From contig NZ_JAQYUU010000001.1 in NCBI RefSeq assembly GCF_028728205.1, forward strand, positions 1,562,082-1,626,081: 64,000 bases of DNA. Direction: 5' to 3'. The notes below the pieces were generated by a model. That model did no database searches and had not been told where the DNA came from. It saw only the letters and a list, made by a program, of their open reading frames with translations. The position numbers and the translations under genes are program-made. The DNA is from Clostridium sp. 'White wine YQ'. Lineage in GTDB: Bacteria; Bacillota; Clostridia; Clostridiales; Clostridiaceae. Positions 17,701-27,000 of this stretch are shown one piece after another (the stretch's first letter is position 1; each line of letters opens with the position of its first letter).

Positions 17701-20700
17701 AATCATCTCTTACTGCCTTTGTAGCTTCACGTAATTTTACAACTAGCAGATTGCTATTTGGTGCTATTCCTCTTAAATTCGGATCTACTCCTCTTGCAGA
17801 AATAATACCAGCCATACTTGTACCATGTCCAATTATATCTTTGGATGGAACAACAGAATATGGATCTCCACCACTATTTCTAGTTTGTATTGCTTTATTT
17901 ATATCTTCATTTTTATATTCTGTTCCAAGTGCAACATTAGATGATTGAGCATTACTTTCAATTGTTTGATCCCATATTGCTAATATTTTCGAAGTGCCAT
18001 CTTCATTAATAAATTCTGAATTTAAATAATCTATCCCCGTGTCAATAATACCTGCTATTACTCCTGAACCATCCAGAGGTAAATAAATATTATTATAGAA
18101 AAAGGTAGCTTGTGATGCTTCTGCTGGAGAAACGTCACTAAGTGTATACATACCTCCAGTATCAACGTATATTATTTCTGGTATTCCTCTAGTAATTTCT
18201 TCTATTTTTCCTGCAGGAACTGAAATAATTGCTCTTTTATCATCAATTAAATATATACCTGTATTGGGGTATTTCTTTAATGAGTTAACTATATTTCCTT
18301 GATATTCAATTATAAAATTTCTATTTCCAGGTAGTGTAAGATAATTGATTTTTTGTGGCACATTACTTTCCCTTGTGCCTAAATCCTCCAATCCCCTTAT
18401 ATTATCAAAGACATTCTTCATGTTAATAGTTCCATATCCCCATTCTTGATTAGGATATGTATCCCCTTCTCTTTTTGAAGTGCCTCTTGTTAAATAAGTT
18501 CTAATTTTAGTTGAATACATTTCAGGATCATTCCCTTTAAGAATTCCCCACTGAAGCAATAACGCTACACATCCTGCGACCACAGCTCCAGCTACACTTG
18601 CTCCGCTTACTGTTTCTATGCCCCCGCCTACTGCTGTAGTAATGGCATTTATTCCTCCGGCAGCTAGATCAGGCTTTATTTCAGCATTTGTGGGATAACC
18701 TCTTCCAGATTTTTCTTCAATAGAATCAAAATTTTGGTTATAAAATGCTACAGAAATTACTTCTCTAGAAGTGGATGGGCTTGTTAATGTCATATATGGA
18801 TTTGGCCTAATAAATCTTGTTTCTGGGGCTATAATTTTTCTTTGTGGTAACCAAGAATCATATTTTCCTATAGATACCTTTTCCCCGGTAAGTCTAAAAA
18901 TCCAAATACCTTCTCTTATATTTCTAGCTACTATTGTTATTAGTTGATCTCCGCTTATGACCTCAGGAATAAAATATTGTACAAACATTTTAGTTTGTTC
19001 ATATATAAAATTTATTTGTGTTGATTCATTAAGTTTAGGAGGTATTCTATCGACTATTTCACCTGAAGGGGAAATAATTGATAATGAATATATGTCTGGC
19101 TTTGGTATCCATATATCAAACCTTATATCTTTTTGCTTAGGATCTATATTAAGTTCGATACTACTGGTATCACCTTTATTGGCTATTAATCCATAGGTAT
19201 GAGTATCTCCTTCACCTTCATTCCCTGTGGAGGCTACTACTATTACTCCTCTTATTCTTGAGACTTCATCAATATATCTTTCAACAGGAGCAAGACCATT
19301 ATGTCCAGTCATATTGGATCCTAATGGAATATATATTACAATTGGTCTTTCTAAACTAGAACTTAATCTAACCAAATAATTCATTGCTAGAATTATTGAG
19401 GCAGTATGATATGTTGGCTCACTTCCATAAACACAAAATCTTCTTCTTATCCTTTCGCTAATATTAATAAGTTTAACAATAGCAAAATCACATTTTGGTG
19501 CTATAACATCAATTTGAGTACTAATCCCTCTTGCCCCTATAATACCAGCCATATTGGTGCCATGTCCAACTTCATCTCTTGTTGGAACTATAGCATATGG
19601 ATCCCTGCCTGCTCTCTTCTCATTAATAGCTCTATTTATTTGTTCTCTTGTAAATTCACTTCCTACAGGTTGATTTTCTACCTTTCTGCCACTACTATTT
19701 GATTGATCGAAAATAGAAATTATTCTTGTGCTTCCATCCTCGTTCATAAACTCTTGATTTAAATAATCAATTCCTGTATCAATAATACCTACAATAACCC
19801 CTTGACCATTAAGAGATAAAAACTCATTACTACTAAATCTTCCTACACCAGCTGCTTCACTTGGAGAAATTTCATTTAAGGTAAACATTCCCCCTGGACT
19901 TCTATAAACTATTATTTCGCCCAATTCATCCATTATATCATTAACACTTCTCCCAAATGAAACTAATATAGCTCTAAAACTATCAATTACAGCAACTCTT
20001 GCATCCGGTATTTTACTGATTGCACCCGCTATATCGCCAGTATATTGAACATAATTCAAATCAAAATCACTTAAGTTTAAATTCACTTGTGGTAGAGTAT
20101 TCTGTACTTGTTTGGGAGAAATATTTTGCTGCACATTTTGTTGTGCATTAGGTATTTGAGTTTTTGGTGGAAGTTGTTGCCCGACTTGTGGCATTTGAAC
20201 TTGCGGTATGTTTTGTTGCACCTTAGGAACTTGATTCTGAGGTGCACCTTGTCCTATTTGAGGCACTTGTGCTTGAGGTATGTTTTGCTGCACCTTAGGA
20301 GCTTGGTTCTGAGGCGGTACTTGTACTATGTTCTGAGGTGTATTTACATTTATGTTTTGACGAATTTCATCAATCAATTCATTTTTATCATTTATATTAA
20401 TATTTCTTACATTAGCTGATTTTAAAAGCTCTAATGAATTATAAAGACAATCAGTTCCATACCCCCAGCTTGGATCAGGGTAAGAAATTTCAGTACGCTC
20501 CCTTTTCGCCCCTTTTGAAAGATAATACTTTATTCTATCACCGTATAAAAATGGATCTTTTCCTTGTACTATACCCCATTCCAAAAGAAGTGCACATATT
20601 CCTGCTACATTGGGAGATGCCATAGATGTACCAGATTTAATATCAAAGTTCCCACCAGGCACTGTAGATCTTATTCCTTCTCCAGGAGCTACTATATCTG

Positions 20701-22084
20701 GTTTATCAAAAGAAATTCTAAATCTTTTCCCTCGACCAGAAAAGGACGAAAATGCATTAGTTAAATAATTATAACTGCCAACCGATATTGCACTTTGTAC
20801 TGTAGCTGGAATTCCTAAGGTATTGTAGACATCTGGATTTAAAAATTTGGTGCTAGTATTAATAGCCTCAGTTATCGGAAGCCACATATCAAAAAGCCCT
20901 AAACTATTGTTTAACACTCTTAAAATTATTGTCCAATCTCCACCTGGCAATGCTTCTGCACCAGGTAAAAAGCTTATTGTTATTTCCCCATTTATGTCGA
21001 ATGGCTTGGGTCCTGTATTATAAATAATACACCTATCCGCACCTATAGTTAATTCCTTATATCCCTCATTTAGTGTAATCTGACCAGTTCTCTGTCCTAA
21101 TGGATTAGCTATTTCTATTGATAATTCAGTTAATAAAGGTTTATACAACTGCAAAGTTAATGCTGGCTCCAATGCTGAAACACTTAATGTGATATTATTT
21201 ACTTCACTTAATTCTCCTCCCACATGGTGAGCAGCATCACCTTCATTACCAGCTGCTATAACCATAGCAACACGTTCAAGCCTGCATATTGTTTCTATAT
21301 ACTGTTCTAATAGACTTGTTCCATTATGTGCTCCATCATTACTACTTAAGCTTATATTTATTACTAGAGGCCTATTTAATTCATTTGATTTATCAATTAA
21401 GAACTTTATACCCCTCATTATCTGAGTGCTTAGTGCGTAGTTTAAGTTCCCTCCCCTCGTAGTTTTTACCATTGCAATTGAACTCTTGTATGCAACTCCC
21501 CAATTTTGTCTTGGTAGCTTTCCTCCTGCACATGCTATTCCTGCTACATGTGTTCCATGTTCAAGAGGATCAGTCACATTAACAATAGATAAGGGATCTG
21601 AAGCTTTTAATGCTTCATCTATTTGTGCCTTTGTATAGACTTTTCTATCTTCTCCTAAATCATATATAAACTCAATTCGAGTGTTTCCAGCTTCATCATT
21701 AAATGCTGGATGAGTATAATCAATGCCTGTATCAATAAATCCTACTAGAACTCCTTGACCTGAAAGTCCATATTGATTCCAAGCATCTATAACACACGAA
21801 GCCTTGTTACTATTAAAATCAGAAGTAAATAATACCTTCGGTAATTCAATGTATTGTGCACCTTGAAGTTCAGATACTCTACGAATATCTGAGGCTTTAA
21901 TAGTTACAATACCAAATCCATATCCCAAATCTTCTAAGGTAGCACCAATCTTATTTACAGAGTCGGAAAATTCCTTCATATTGTTTCCAAACAAGACTAC
22001 TACCTCTATATTCCCTTTGTTTATCTTCTCATTCTCTGCTAATGATGCAATTTTATAAATTAGTTGGTTTGGTAATTTATTCAA
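14795..22084 (-). CDS. Four-domain Csp-like subtilase with a dead last domain
   Basis: The 2,429-residue protein has four S8 subtilase domains. Domain 1 has triad D118/H176/S487 and is more standard (HGTHVAG, GTSMASP). A Pro/Gln linker (about 580-680) follows. Domains 2-4 are Csp-like, each led by a prodomain-like YxGDI segment: D769/H841/S1163, D1348/H1420/S1742, and S1927/H1999/C2321. In domain 4 the Asp is Ser and the Ser is Cys, so it is a pseudoprotease. There is no signal peptide; it ends YNIGNLFIRIPKIF. Csp subtilases activate the cortex lytic enzyme SleC in spore germination, and CspA/CspC are pseudoproteases. It is last in a four-gene run. The TTG start lacks a ribosome site and the real start may lie up to 36 nt upstream. 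Confidence 0.9.
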   Translation of the reverse strand: MNKLPNQLIYKIASLAENEKINKGNIEVVVLFGNNMKEFSDSVNKIGATLEDLGYGFGIVTIKASDIRRVSELQGAQYIELPKVLFTSDFNSNKASCVIDAWNQYGLSGQGVLVGFIDTGIDYTHPAFNDEAGNTRIEFIYDLGEDRKVYTKAQIDEALKASDPLSIVNVTDPLEHGTHVAGIACAGGKLPRQNWGVAYKSSIAMVKTTRGGNLNYALSTQIMRGIKFLIDKSNELNRPLVINISLSSNDGAHNGTSLLEQYIETICRLERVAMVIAAGNEGDAAHHVGGELSEVNNITLSVSALEPALTLQLYKPLLTELSIEIANPLGQRTGQITLNEGYKELTIGADRCIIYNTGPKPFDINGEITISFLPGAEALPGGDWTIILRVLNNSLGLFDMWLPITEAINTSTKFLNPDVYNTLGIPATVQSAISVGSYNYLTNAFSSFSGRGKRFRISFDKPDIVAPGEGIRSTVPGGNFDIKSGTSMASPNVAGICALLLEWGIVQGKDPFLYGDRIKYYLSKGAKRERTEISYPDPSWGYGTDCLYNSLELLKSANVRNININDKNELIDEIRQNINVNTPQNIVQVPPQNQAPKVQQNIPQAQVPQIGQGAPQNQVPKVQQNIPQVQMPQVGQQLPPKTQIPNAQQNVQQNISPKQVQNTLPQVNLNLSDFDLNYVQYTGDIAGAISKIPDARVAVIDSFRAILVSFGRSVNDIMDELGEIIVYRSPGGMFTLNEISPSEAAGVGRFSSNEFLSLNGQGVIVGIIDTGIDYLNQEFMNEDGSTRIISIFDQSNSSGRKVENQPVGSEFTREQINRAINEKRAGRDPYAIVPTRDEVGHGTNMAGIIGARGISTQIDVIAPKCDFAIVKLINISERIRRRFCVYGSEPTYHTASIILAMNYLVRLSSSLERPIVIYIPLGSNMTGHNGLAPVERYIDEVSRIRGVIVVASTGNEGEGDTHTYGLIANKGDTSSIELNIDPKQKDIRFDIWIPKPDIYSLSIISPSGEIVDRIPPKLNESTQINFIYEQTKMFVQYFIPEVISGDQLITIVARNIREGIWIFRLTGEKVSIGKYDSWLPQRKIIAPETRFIRPNPYMTLTSPSTSREVISVAFYNQNFDSIEEKSGRGYPTNAEIKPDLAAGGINAITTAVGGGIETVSGASVAGAVVAGCVALLLQWGILKGNDPEMYSTKIRTYLTRGTSKREGDTYPNQEWGYGTINMKNVFDNIRGLEDLGTRESNVPQKINYLTLPGNRNFIIEYQGNIVNSLKKYPNTGIYLIDDKRAIISVPAGKIEEITRGIPEIIYVDTGGMYTLSDVSPAEASQATFFYNNIYLPLDGSGVIAGIIDTGIDYLNSEFINEDGTSKILAIWDQTIESNAQSSNVALGTEYKNEDINKAIQTRNSGGDPYSVVPSKDIIGHGTSMAGIISARGVDPNLRGIAPNSNLLVVKLREATKAVRDDFGVYGNVVGFRSTTIFLALRYMYEYSYKINKPIVIFLPLGSNNGAHNGQSTIERYIDDISSFSGITVVVPTGNQGNSNTHTSGIIKKTGDVGIIELRVGISQKDINLEIWISKPDKVAISITSPSGEVIRRIPPKLNEVLQVNFVFEETKMNIEYLIPEEVTGEEKIIITANNMKEGIWRFRLIGDLILVGKYDAWILPKEFLAPDTRFLSPDPNITLTIPSTASSAIGVAFYNQNNNSIVVDSGRGFTRSGEIQPCIAAGGINQITTAVGGGSKVVSGSSVAGAVVAGCCALLFEWGIVHGNDPTMYSSKVKTYLVRGTNKREGDIYPNPEWGYGIVNLKGVFDNIRGIFETRNREAPPPKKINYFIQEGNENRIAEYKGDIVSAISKYPGTGVFVLDFKRAVISMPYNKSEEIIRNIPEIIYADVGSIYTLCDISAIDASTAPSFHNSPYLQLDGSGVIVGIISSGIDYLNEEFINEDGTSRILNLWDQTIQSDVPNPNLIAGTEYTGEEINKAIQAKKNGQDPYAIVPSKDIIGHGTNMAGIIAAKGVNPELVGVAPASSLAIVKLNPITKAGREEFGVYGDVVAYRTSALFPAIRYLYQLSSRLKKPIVIYAPLCTNIGAHNGESITERYIDEISRYNGVVVVTPTGNQGNSSTHTSGIIQNTGDTSLIELRVGTNQKSIRFEIWISRPDKVSLSITSPTGEVIQRIVPKIKEKTEISFIYERTKMTVEYSIPEEITGDERITIFATNLKEGIWQFKLIGDLIVVGKYNSWLLQRELLAPETNFLNPKVNVTLTSPATSEEIISVGYYNQNNRSIVADSGKGYTTTNIIKPEIVAGGINQITTAVGGGTKSISGSCVAGAIIAGCSALILQWGIIEKNDPSMYASKVKTYLIRGTDKRPGDVYPNPNWGYGMVNLRKSFDNIRALENMAAIPVVAPVNMQEKKTFSKEIEYNIGNLFIRIPKIF
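20171..20314 (-). repeat. Two 72-bp coding repeats in the Pro/Gln linker
   Basis: Units 20243-20314 and 20171-20242 each encode 24 residues of the form PQNQxPKVQQNIPQxQxPQ (residues 591-638 of the protein). The tandem units are nearly identical in DNA, indicating recent slippage or duplication of a flexible linker between domain 1 and the Csp-like domains. Confidence 0.85.
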
Positions 22085-22169
22085 TAAGTTAATTTTAGTA
22101 TCAAGCTTACTACTATCTATAATACAACACCCCGAATAATCTCTATATACCTATAATTATTCTAAATCT

Positions 22170-23984
22170 TTAGTTTTGAATACTACTATTTGGTATGCGA
22201 ATAAATAAATTTCCTTTATAAAATTCTATGAATTCATTATCTTCATTTATTGCTCCTCTGTCTTCATAAACTAAATGCCTAATATTATCAAAAACACCTT
22301 TCATATCAACAGTTCCATATCCCCAGTCCTGATTAGGGTATGTGTCACCCTCTCTTTTGCTAGCTCCTCTAATTAAATAAGTTTTAACTTTCGTAGAATA
22401 CATAGAAGGGTCATTTCCTTCAACTTCTCCCCATTGATTTATAAGTGCAGCACATCCTGCAACAACAGCTGCTGCCACACTTGAACCACTAATTATTCTA
22501 GTACCTCCTCCTATAGTAGTTGCTAATGCATTGATGCCTCCAGCTGCTATTTCTGGTTTTATTCTATTATCCCTTGTGTACCCTTTTCCCGATTCCGCTA
22601 CATTGGAATTGTCATTTTGATCATAATATGCAACTGAAATTGCTGCTCTTGAAGTTGATGGAGAGGTTAAGGTTATAAATGGATCTGGTTTTAAGAATTT
22701 TGTTTCAGGTGCCAGTAATTCTTTTGAATTCAAATAAGAATCATATCTGCCTACCACAACTAAGTCCCCTGTAAGCTTAAATATCCAAATTCCTTCTTTT
22801 ATATCTCTTGCAGTGATAAGAATTCTCTCATCTCCAGTTTGAGTTTCAGGTAGCAAGTACAAAATTGACATTTTTGTTCCTTCATATAAAAAGGATATAT
22901 TAGTTACTTTATTTGATGCAGGTGGAATTCTATCAATAACTTCTCCAGAAGGAGAAACAATTGAAAGTGATATCTTGTCAGGCTTAGAGCACCAAATCTC
23001 GAATCTTATATCTTTCTGATTTGGATCAATTTTAAGTTCAATATTAGAACTTTCTCCCGTACTTCCTATTATTCCAGAGGTATGATTATCACCAATTCCT
23101 TGGTTTCCAGTTGGTATTACACATGTAACACCTTTTCTTGTAGATACTTCATCTAAATATCTCTCTGTGGTTGTTAATCCATTTCTTGGTCCTATATTTG
23201 ATCCTAGAGGTATAAGCATTATCATTGGTACATTAAGGAAAAGTGATAATCGATTAAGATACTGTATTCCTAAAAATATTGATACACTTGAATATACGGG
23301 AGCATTCCCATACACTCCTTGCTCTTCTCTCAGCTTTATATTTGCTTGTGCCATGTTTACAACAGCTATCATTGCTCTTGGAGCTACGCCTACTACAGCT
23401 GGATTTACACCTCTTGCTGCCGCAACTCCTGCAATACTTGTCCCATGACCTATAAGGTCTTTACTTGGAACTATCGCGTAAGGGTCTTTTCCTTGTTTTT
23501 TTGCATTGACCGCTTCATTTATTTCGTCACTGGTATACTCTACCCTTAGATTTTCGTCAAAAATTCCTACTATTCTTGTTGTACCATCTTCATTCATAAA
23601 TTCTTCATTTAAGTAGTCTATACCAGTATCTATAATTCCTATTATTACCCCTGTTCCATCTAACTTAAGATAAGGACTAGTATGGAACAAATCTGCTTGG
23701 GATGCAGTCAAAGGAGAAATATCACATAGAGTGAATAATGCATTTAAACTTACACTCACAATTATCTTTGAGAGTTTATTTATAACATCATAAATATCTC
23801 CAGTTGATGCCAGCACTGCTCTTCTATCATCTATTATAATTACTCTAGCATTGGGAATGCTTTTAATACTATTTGCTATATCTCCTTGATATTCAACTAC
23901 AATAAAGTAAGCATCCTTCCAAGGAAAACTTTGATCAACTTCTTCTGGCTTAACTACCTTCTCTCTACGTTCTATATTAAACAC
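22170..23984 (-). CDS. Csp-like subtilase, single domain
   Basis: This protein of about 604 residues has one Csp-type S8 domain. The prodomain-like segment (VVEYQGDIANSI) lies at about residues 27-100, and the triad is D119 (IIDTGIDY), H180 (GHGTSIAG) and S502 (SGSSVAAA). All three residues are present, so proteolysis is expected. The H-to-S spacing of 322 residues is the same as in the other Csp-like domains here. The D-to-H loop is 11 residues shorter. It ends FYKGNLFIRIP plus a few residues. The GTG start overlaps its own ribosome site, so the true start is unclear; AAGAGG lies 8 nt before an in-frame ATA. Confidence 0.9.
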   Translation of the reverse strand: MFNIERREKVVKPEEVDQSFPWKDAYFIVVEYQGDIANSIKSIPNARVIIIDDRRAVLASTGDIYDVINKLSKIIVSVSLNALFTLCDISPLTASQADLFHTSPYLKLDGTGVIIGIIDTGIDYLNEEFMNEDGTTRIVGIFDENLRVEYTSDEINEAVNAKKQGKDPYAIVPSKDLIGHGTSIAGVAAARGVNPAVVGVAPRAMIAVVNMAQANIKLREEQGVYGNAPVYSSVSIFLGIQYLNRLSLFLNVPMIMLIPLGSNIGPRNGLTTTERYLDEVSTRKGVTCVIPTGNQGIGDNHTSGIIGSTGESSNIELKIDPNQKDIRFEIWCSKPDKISLSIVSPSGEVIDRIPPASNKVTNISFLYEGTKMSILYLLPETQTGDERILITARDIKEGIWIFKLTGDLVVVGRYDSYLNSKELLAPETKFLKPDPFITLTSPSTSRAAISVAYYDQNDNSNVAESGKGYTRDNRIKPEIAAGGINALATTIGGGTRIISGSSVAAAVVAGCAALINQWGEVEGNDPSMYSTKVKTYLIRGASKREGDTYPNQDWGYGTVDMKGVFDNIRHLVYEDRGAINEDNEFIEFYKGNLFIRIPNSSIQN

Positions 23985-24084
23985 CTCTTATAATCACAGT
24001 ATTATTATAAAATATTCAATTATACTTTCCTTAAATACATTTATTTTGCTTAATTACCTAAGTATATATCATATTTCTTATATC

Positions 24085-27000
24085 TTATCTTTTATATATA
24101 TTCTCGGGTATCCTAATGAATAGATTTCCTATATAGAACTCACTATCTCTTTTTTTATTATTTCTCATTTCTAATAATCTGACATTATCAAATATACCCT
24201 TTAAATCAAGCATTCCATATCCCCAATTTGGATTAGGATATGTATCTTCCTCTCTTTTACTTGCCCCTCTTATTAAATAGGTTTTTACTTTTATTGCATA
24301 CATAGTTGGATCATTTTTATTCACAATACCCCATTGAAATAATAATGCGCAACATCCTGCAGTGATTGCAGCTGCAACACTTGAGCCTGAAACTACCTGT
24401 GTAGTCCCACCAACCCCTGTTGTAGTCTGATTGATTCCTCCAGCGGCGATATCAGGTTTAATTGTATTTTTTCTTGTATATCCCTTACCTGAGTCTGGAA
24501 CAATACTATTATTATTTTGATTATAATATGCAACAGTGATACTTTTGGTTGCAGTTCCTGGAACTGTTAGTGTGGTATTAAAATTGGGAGCCAGAAAAGC
24601 CGTTTCAGGGGCATTTAACTCTTTTTGGAGTAACCAAGCATCATATATGCCTACTGTAACCAAGTCCCCCATTAAGGTAAATTGCCATATCCCTTCAACT
24701 ATATTCTTTGCATATACTATTATCTTCTCATTTCCAGTTATCTCTTCTGGAATTATATATTCAATTATCATTTCGGTTCTCTCATAAATAAAATTAATCG
24801 TAATCCTTTCTTTAATTTTAGGTACTATCCTTTTAATTTCTTCTCCAGTAGGTGAAGTTATACTTAAAGAAACTTTATCTGGCCTAACTACCCATATCTC
24901 AAATCTAATATCTTTTTGCCTTTTATCTATTTTTAATTCAAAAGTTGAAGTTTCTCCTGTATTTTTAATCTTCCCTGATACATGCGTAGAACTATTTCCT
25001 TGATTTCCTGCTGGAAACACAACTACAACACCATTATAATTCGATATTTCTTGTATATATCTTTCAATATAAGAATTCCCATCATGTGCTCCATTATTAG
25101 TCCCTAAAGGCACAAAAATTACTATTGGCTTATCATATTTCTTTGAGTAATTATATAAATATCGTACAGCTGTAAACAATGCAATACTTCTAAATGCTGG
25201 AACATTACCATATATACCATAAATACTTTTTCCTTCATCAGCTATAGGTTTTAATTTCACCATTAATAACTCACTTTCCGGAGCCACTCCTCTAAGCTCT
25301 GGATTAATACCTCTTGCAGAAATAATTCCTGCCATATTAGTTCCATGCCCTATATCATCCTTTGAAGGTACAATTAAATATGGATCTTGTCCATTTTTTT
25401 TTGCCTGAATCGCTTTATTTATATCTTCTCGGGTATATTCTACCCCTAAAATTAAATCAGAGGGCTCATCAGCATTTATATTTTGATCCCATATTGCTAA
25501 TATTTTAGAAGTTCCGTCCTCATTTATAAATTCCTCATTTAAATAATCAATTCCAGTATCAACTATTCCAACAATTACTCCTTTTCCATCTAAATTAAAA
25601 TATATATTGTTATTGAATACACTTGTGTTAGCAGAATCTTTTGGAGATATTTCTGATAAGGTAAAGGCAGCCAAGGAATCTGCATATACTATTTCTTTTG
25701 TTTCTTTTAAAATTATATCTATTTGGTTTATAGGAATTGTAATTGCTGCACGCTTTTCATCAATTATATACACAGCTGTATTAGGGTATTTACTCATGGC
25801 ATTAACTATATCACCCTTATATTCTATTAATATCCCTCTATTATTAGGCTCTAAAAAATAGTTTATCTTTTTAGTTTTCTTGGATGTCATTTCTCTTTTT
25901 AAATCATTTTTTATTCCTCTTACATTTTCAAAGGTTCCGTTTAGATTTAACATTCCATATCCCCAATTGGAGTTTGGATAAGTATCGCCAGGTCTTTTTT
26001 TTGTTCCACTAATTAAATAAGTTTTTACCTTAGATGCATACATTGATGTGTCATTCCCGTCTACAATTCCCCACTGAAATATTAATGCAGCACATGCTGC
26101 TACTACTGCTGCTGCAACACTGGAGCCTGAAACATATTCTGCTCTTCCACTAACAGTCGTTGCTAGTTGCCTAATTCCCCCAGCTACAATATCTGGTTTA
26201 ATCATATTATTTCTTGTATAACCTCTACCTGAATCAACTACTACTGAATTGTTGTTTTGATTATAATAACCTACGCTTATGGCCAAATCAGATGTTGAAG
26301 GTATTGTTAAAGTAGTATCGGGGCTTGGCTTAATAAATCTAGTATTAGGAGCAAGATAAGCCTTTTGAAGTATCCATGCATCATATCTTCCAACAACTAT
26401 TAATTCTCCTACTAATTTAAATTGCCATATTCCTGCTTTCATTTCTCTGCCTATTATAGTTATCTTCTCTTCCCCAGTTATATCTTCTGGAATTAAATAT
26501 TCCACTCTCATTTTTGTTTCTTCATACAAAAAAGCTATATCTGTTATTTCATTATTTTTTGGAGGTATTTTAGAAGTTATTTCTCCAGTTGGAGATGTTA
26601 TTATAAGCGAGACTTTATCTGGGCTTGATATCCAAATTTCTATCCTAATATCTTTTTGTTTTTCCCCTACTATTAACTCAATTATTCCAACATCTCCTTT
26701 TTTCTTTAAATATCCTGAAGTATGTGTATTACTATTACCCTGGTTTCCTGTAGGCACTACTACTGCTATACCATTATAATTTGAAACTTCATCAATATAC
26801 CTTTCTAATGGAGATTCTCCATTATGAGCTCCGTTATTACTTCCTAGTGGAGAATAAATAACTATTGGTTTGTTTGATTTTGAGGCAAATTGGTATAAAT
26901 ACCTGATAGCCAATAAAAAAGTAGTGCTTCTGTAACACACTGCATTTCCATAAACTCCATAATATTCTCTTACTGCACTAGATGCAGGTTTTAATTTTAC

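Noticed and set aside
20108..20419. Open frame on the + strand through the Pro/Gln linker
   Set aside because: It is the mirror of the repetitive coding sequence on the other strand. It has no ribosome site and gives an implausible Leu/Arg/Tyr repeat.
14795..22084. Assembly artefact or misjoined repeat causing the 4-domain frame
   Set aside because: The four domains are clearly different in sequence, with distinct linkers and an intact frame over 7.3 kb, so simple collapse or duplication of reads is unlikely.
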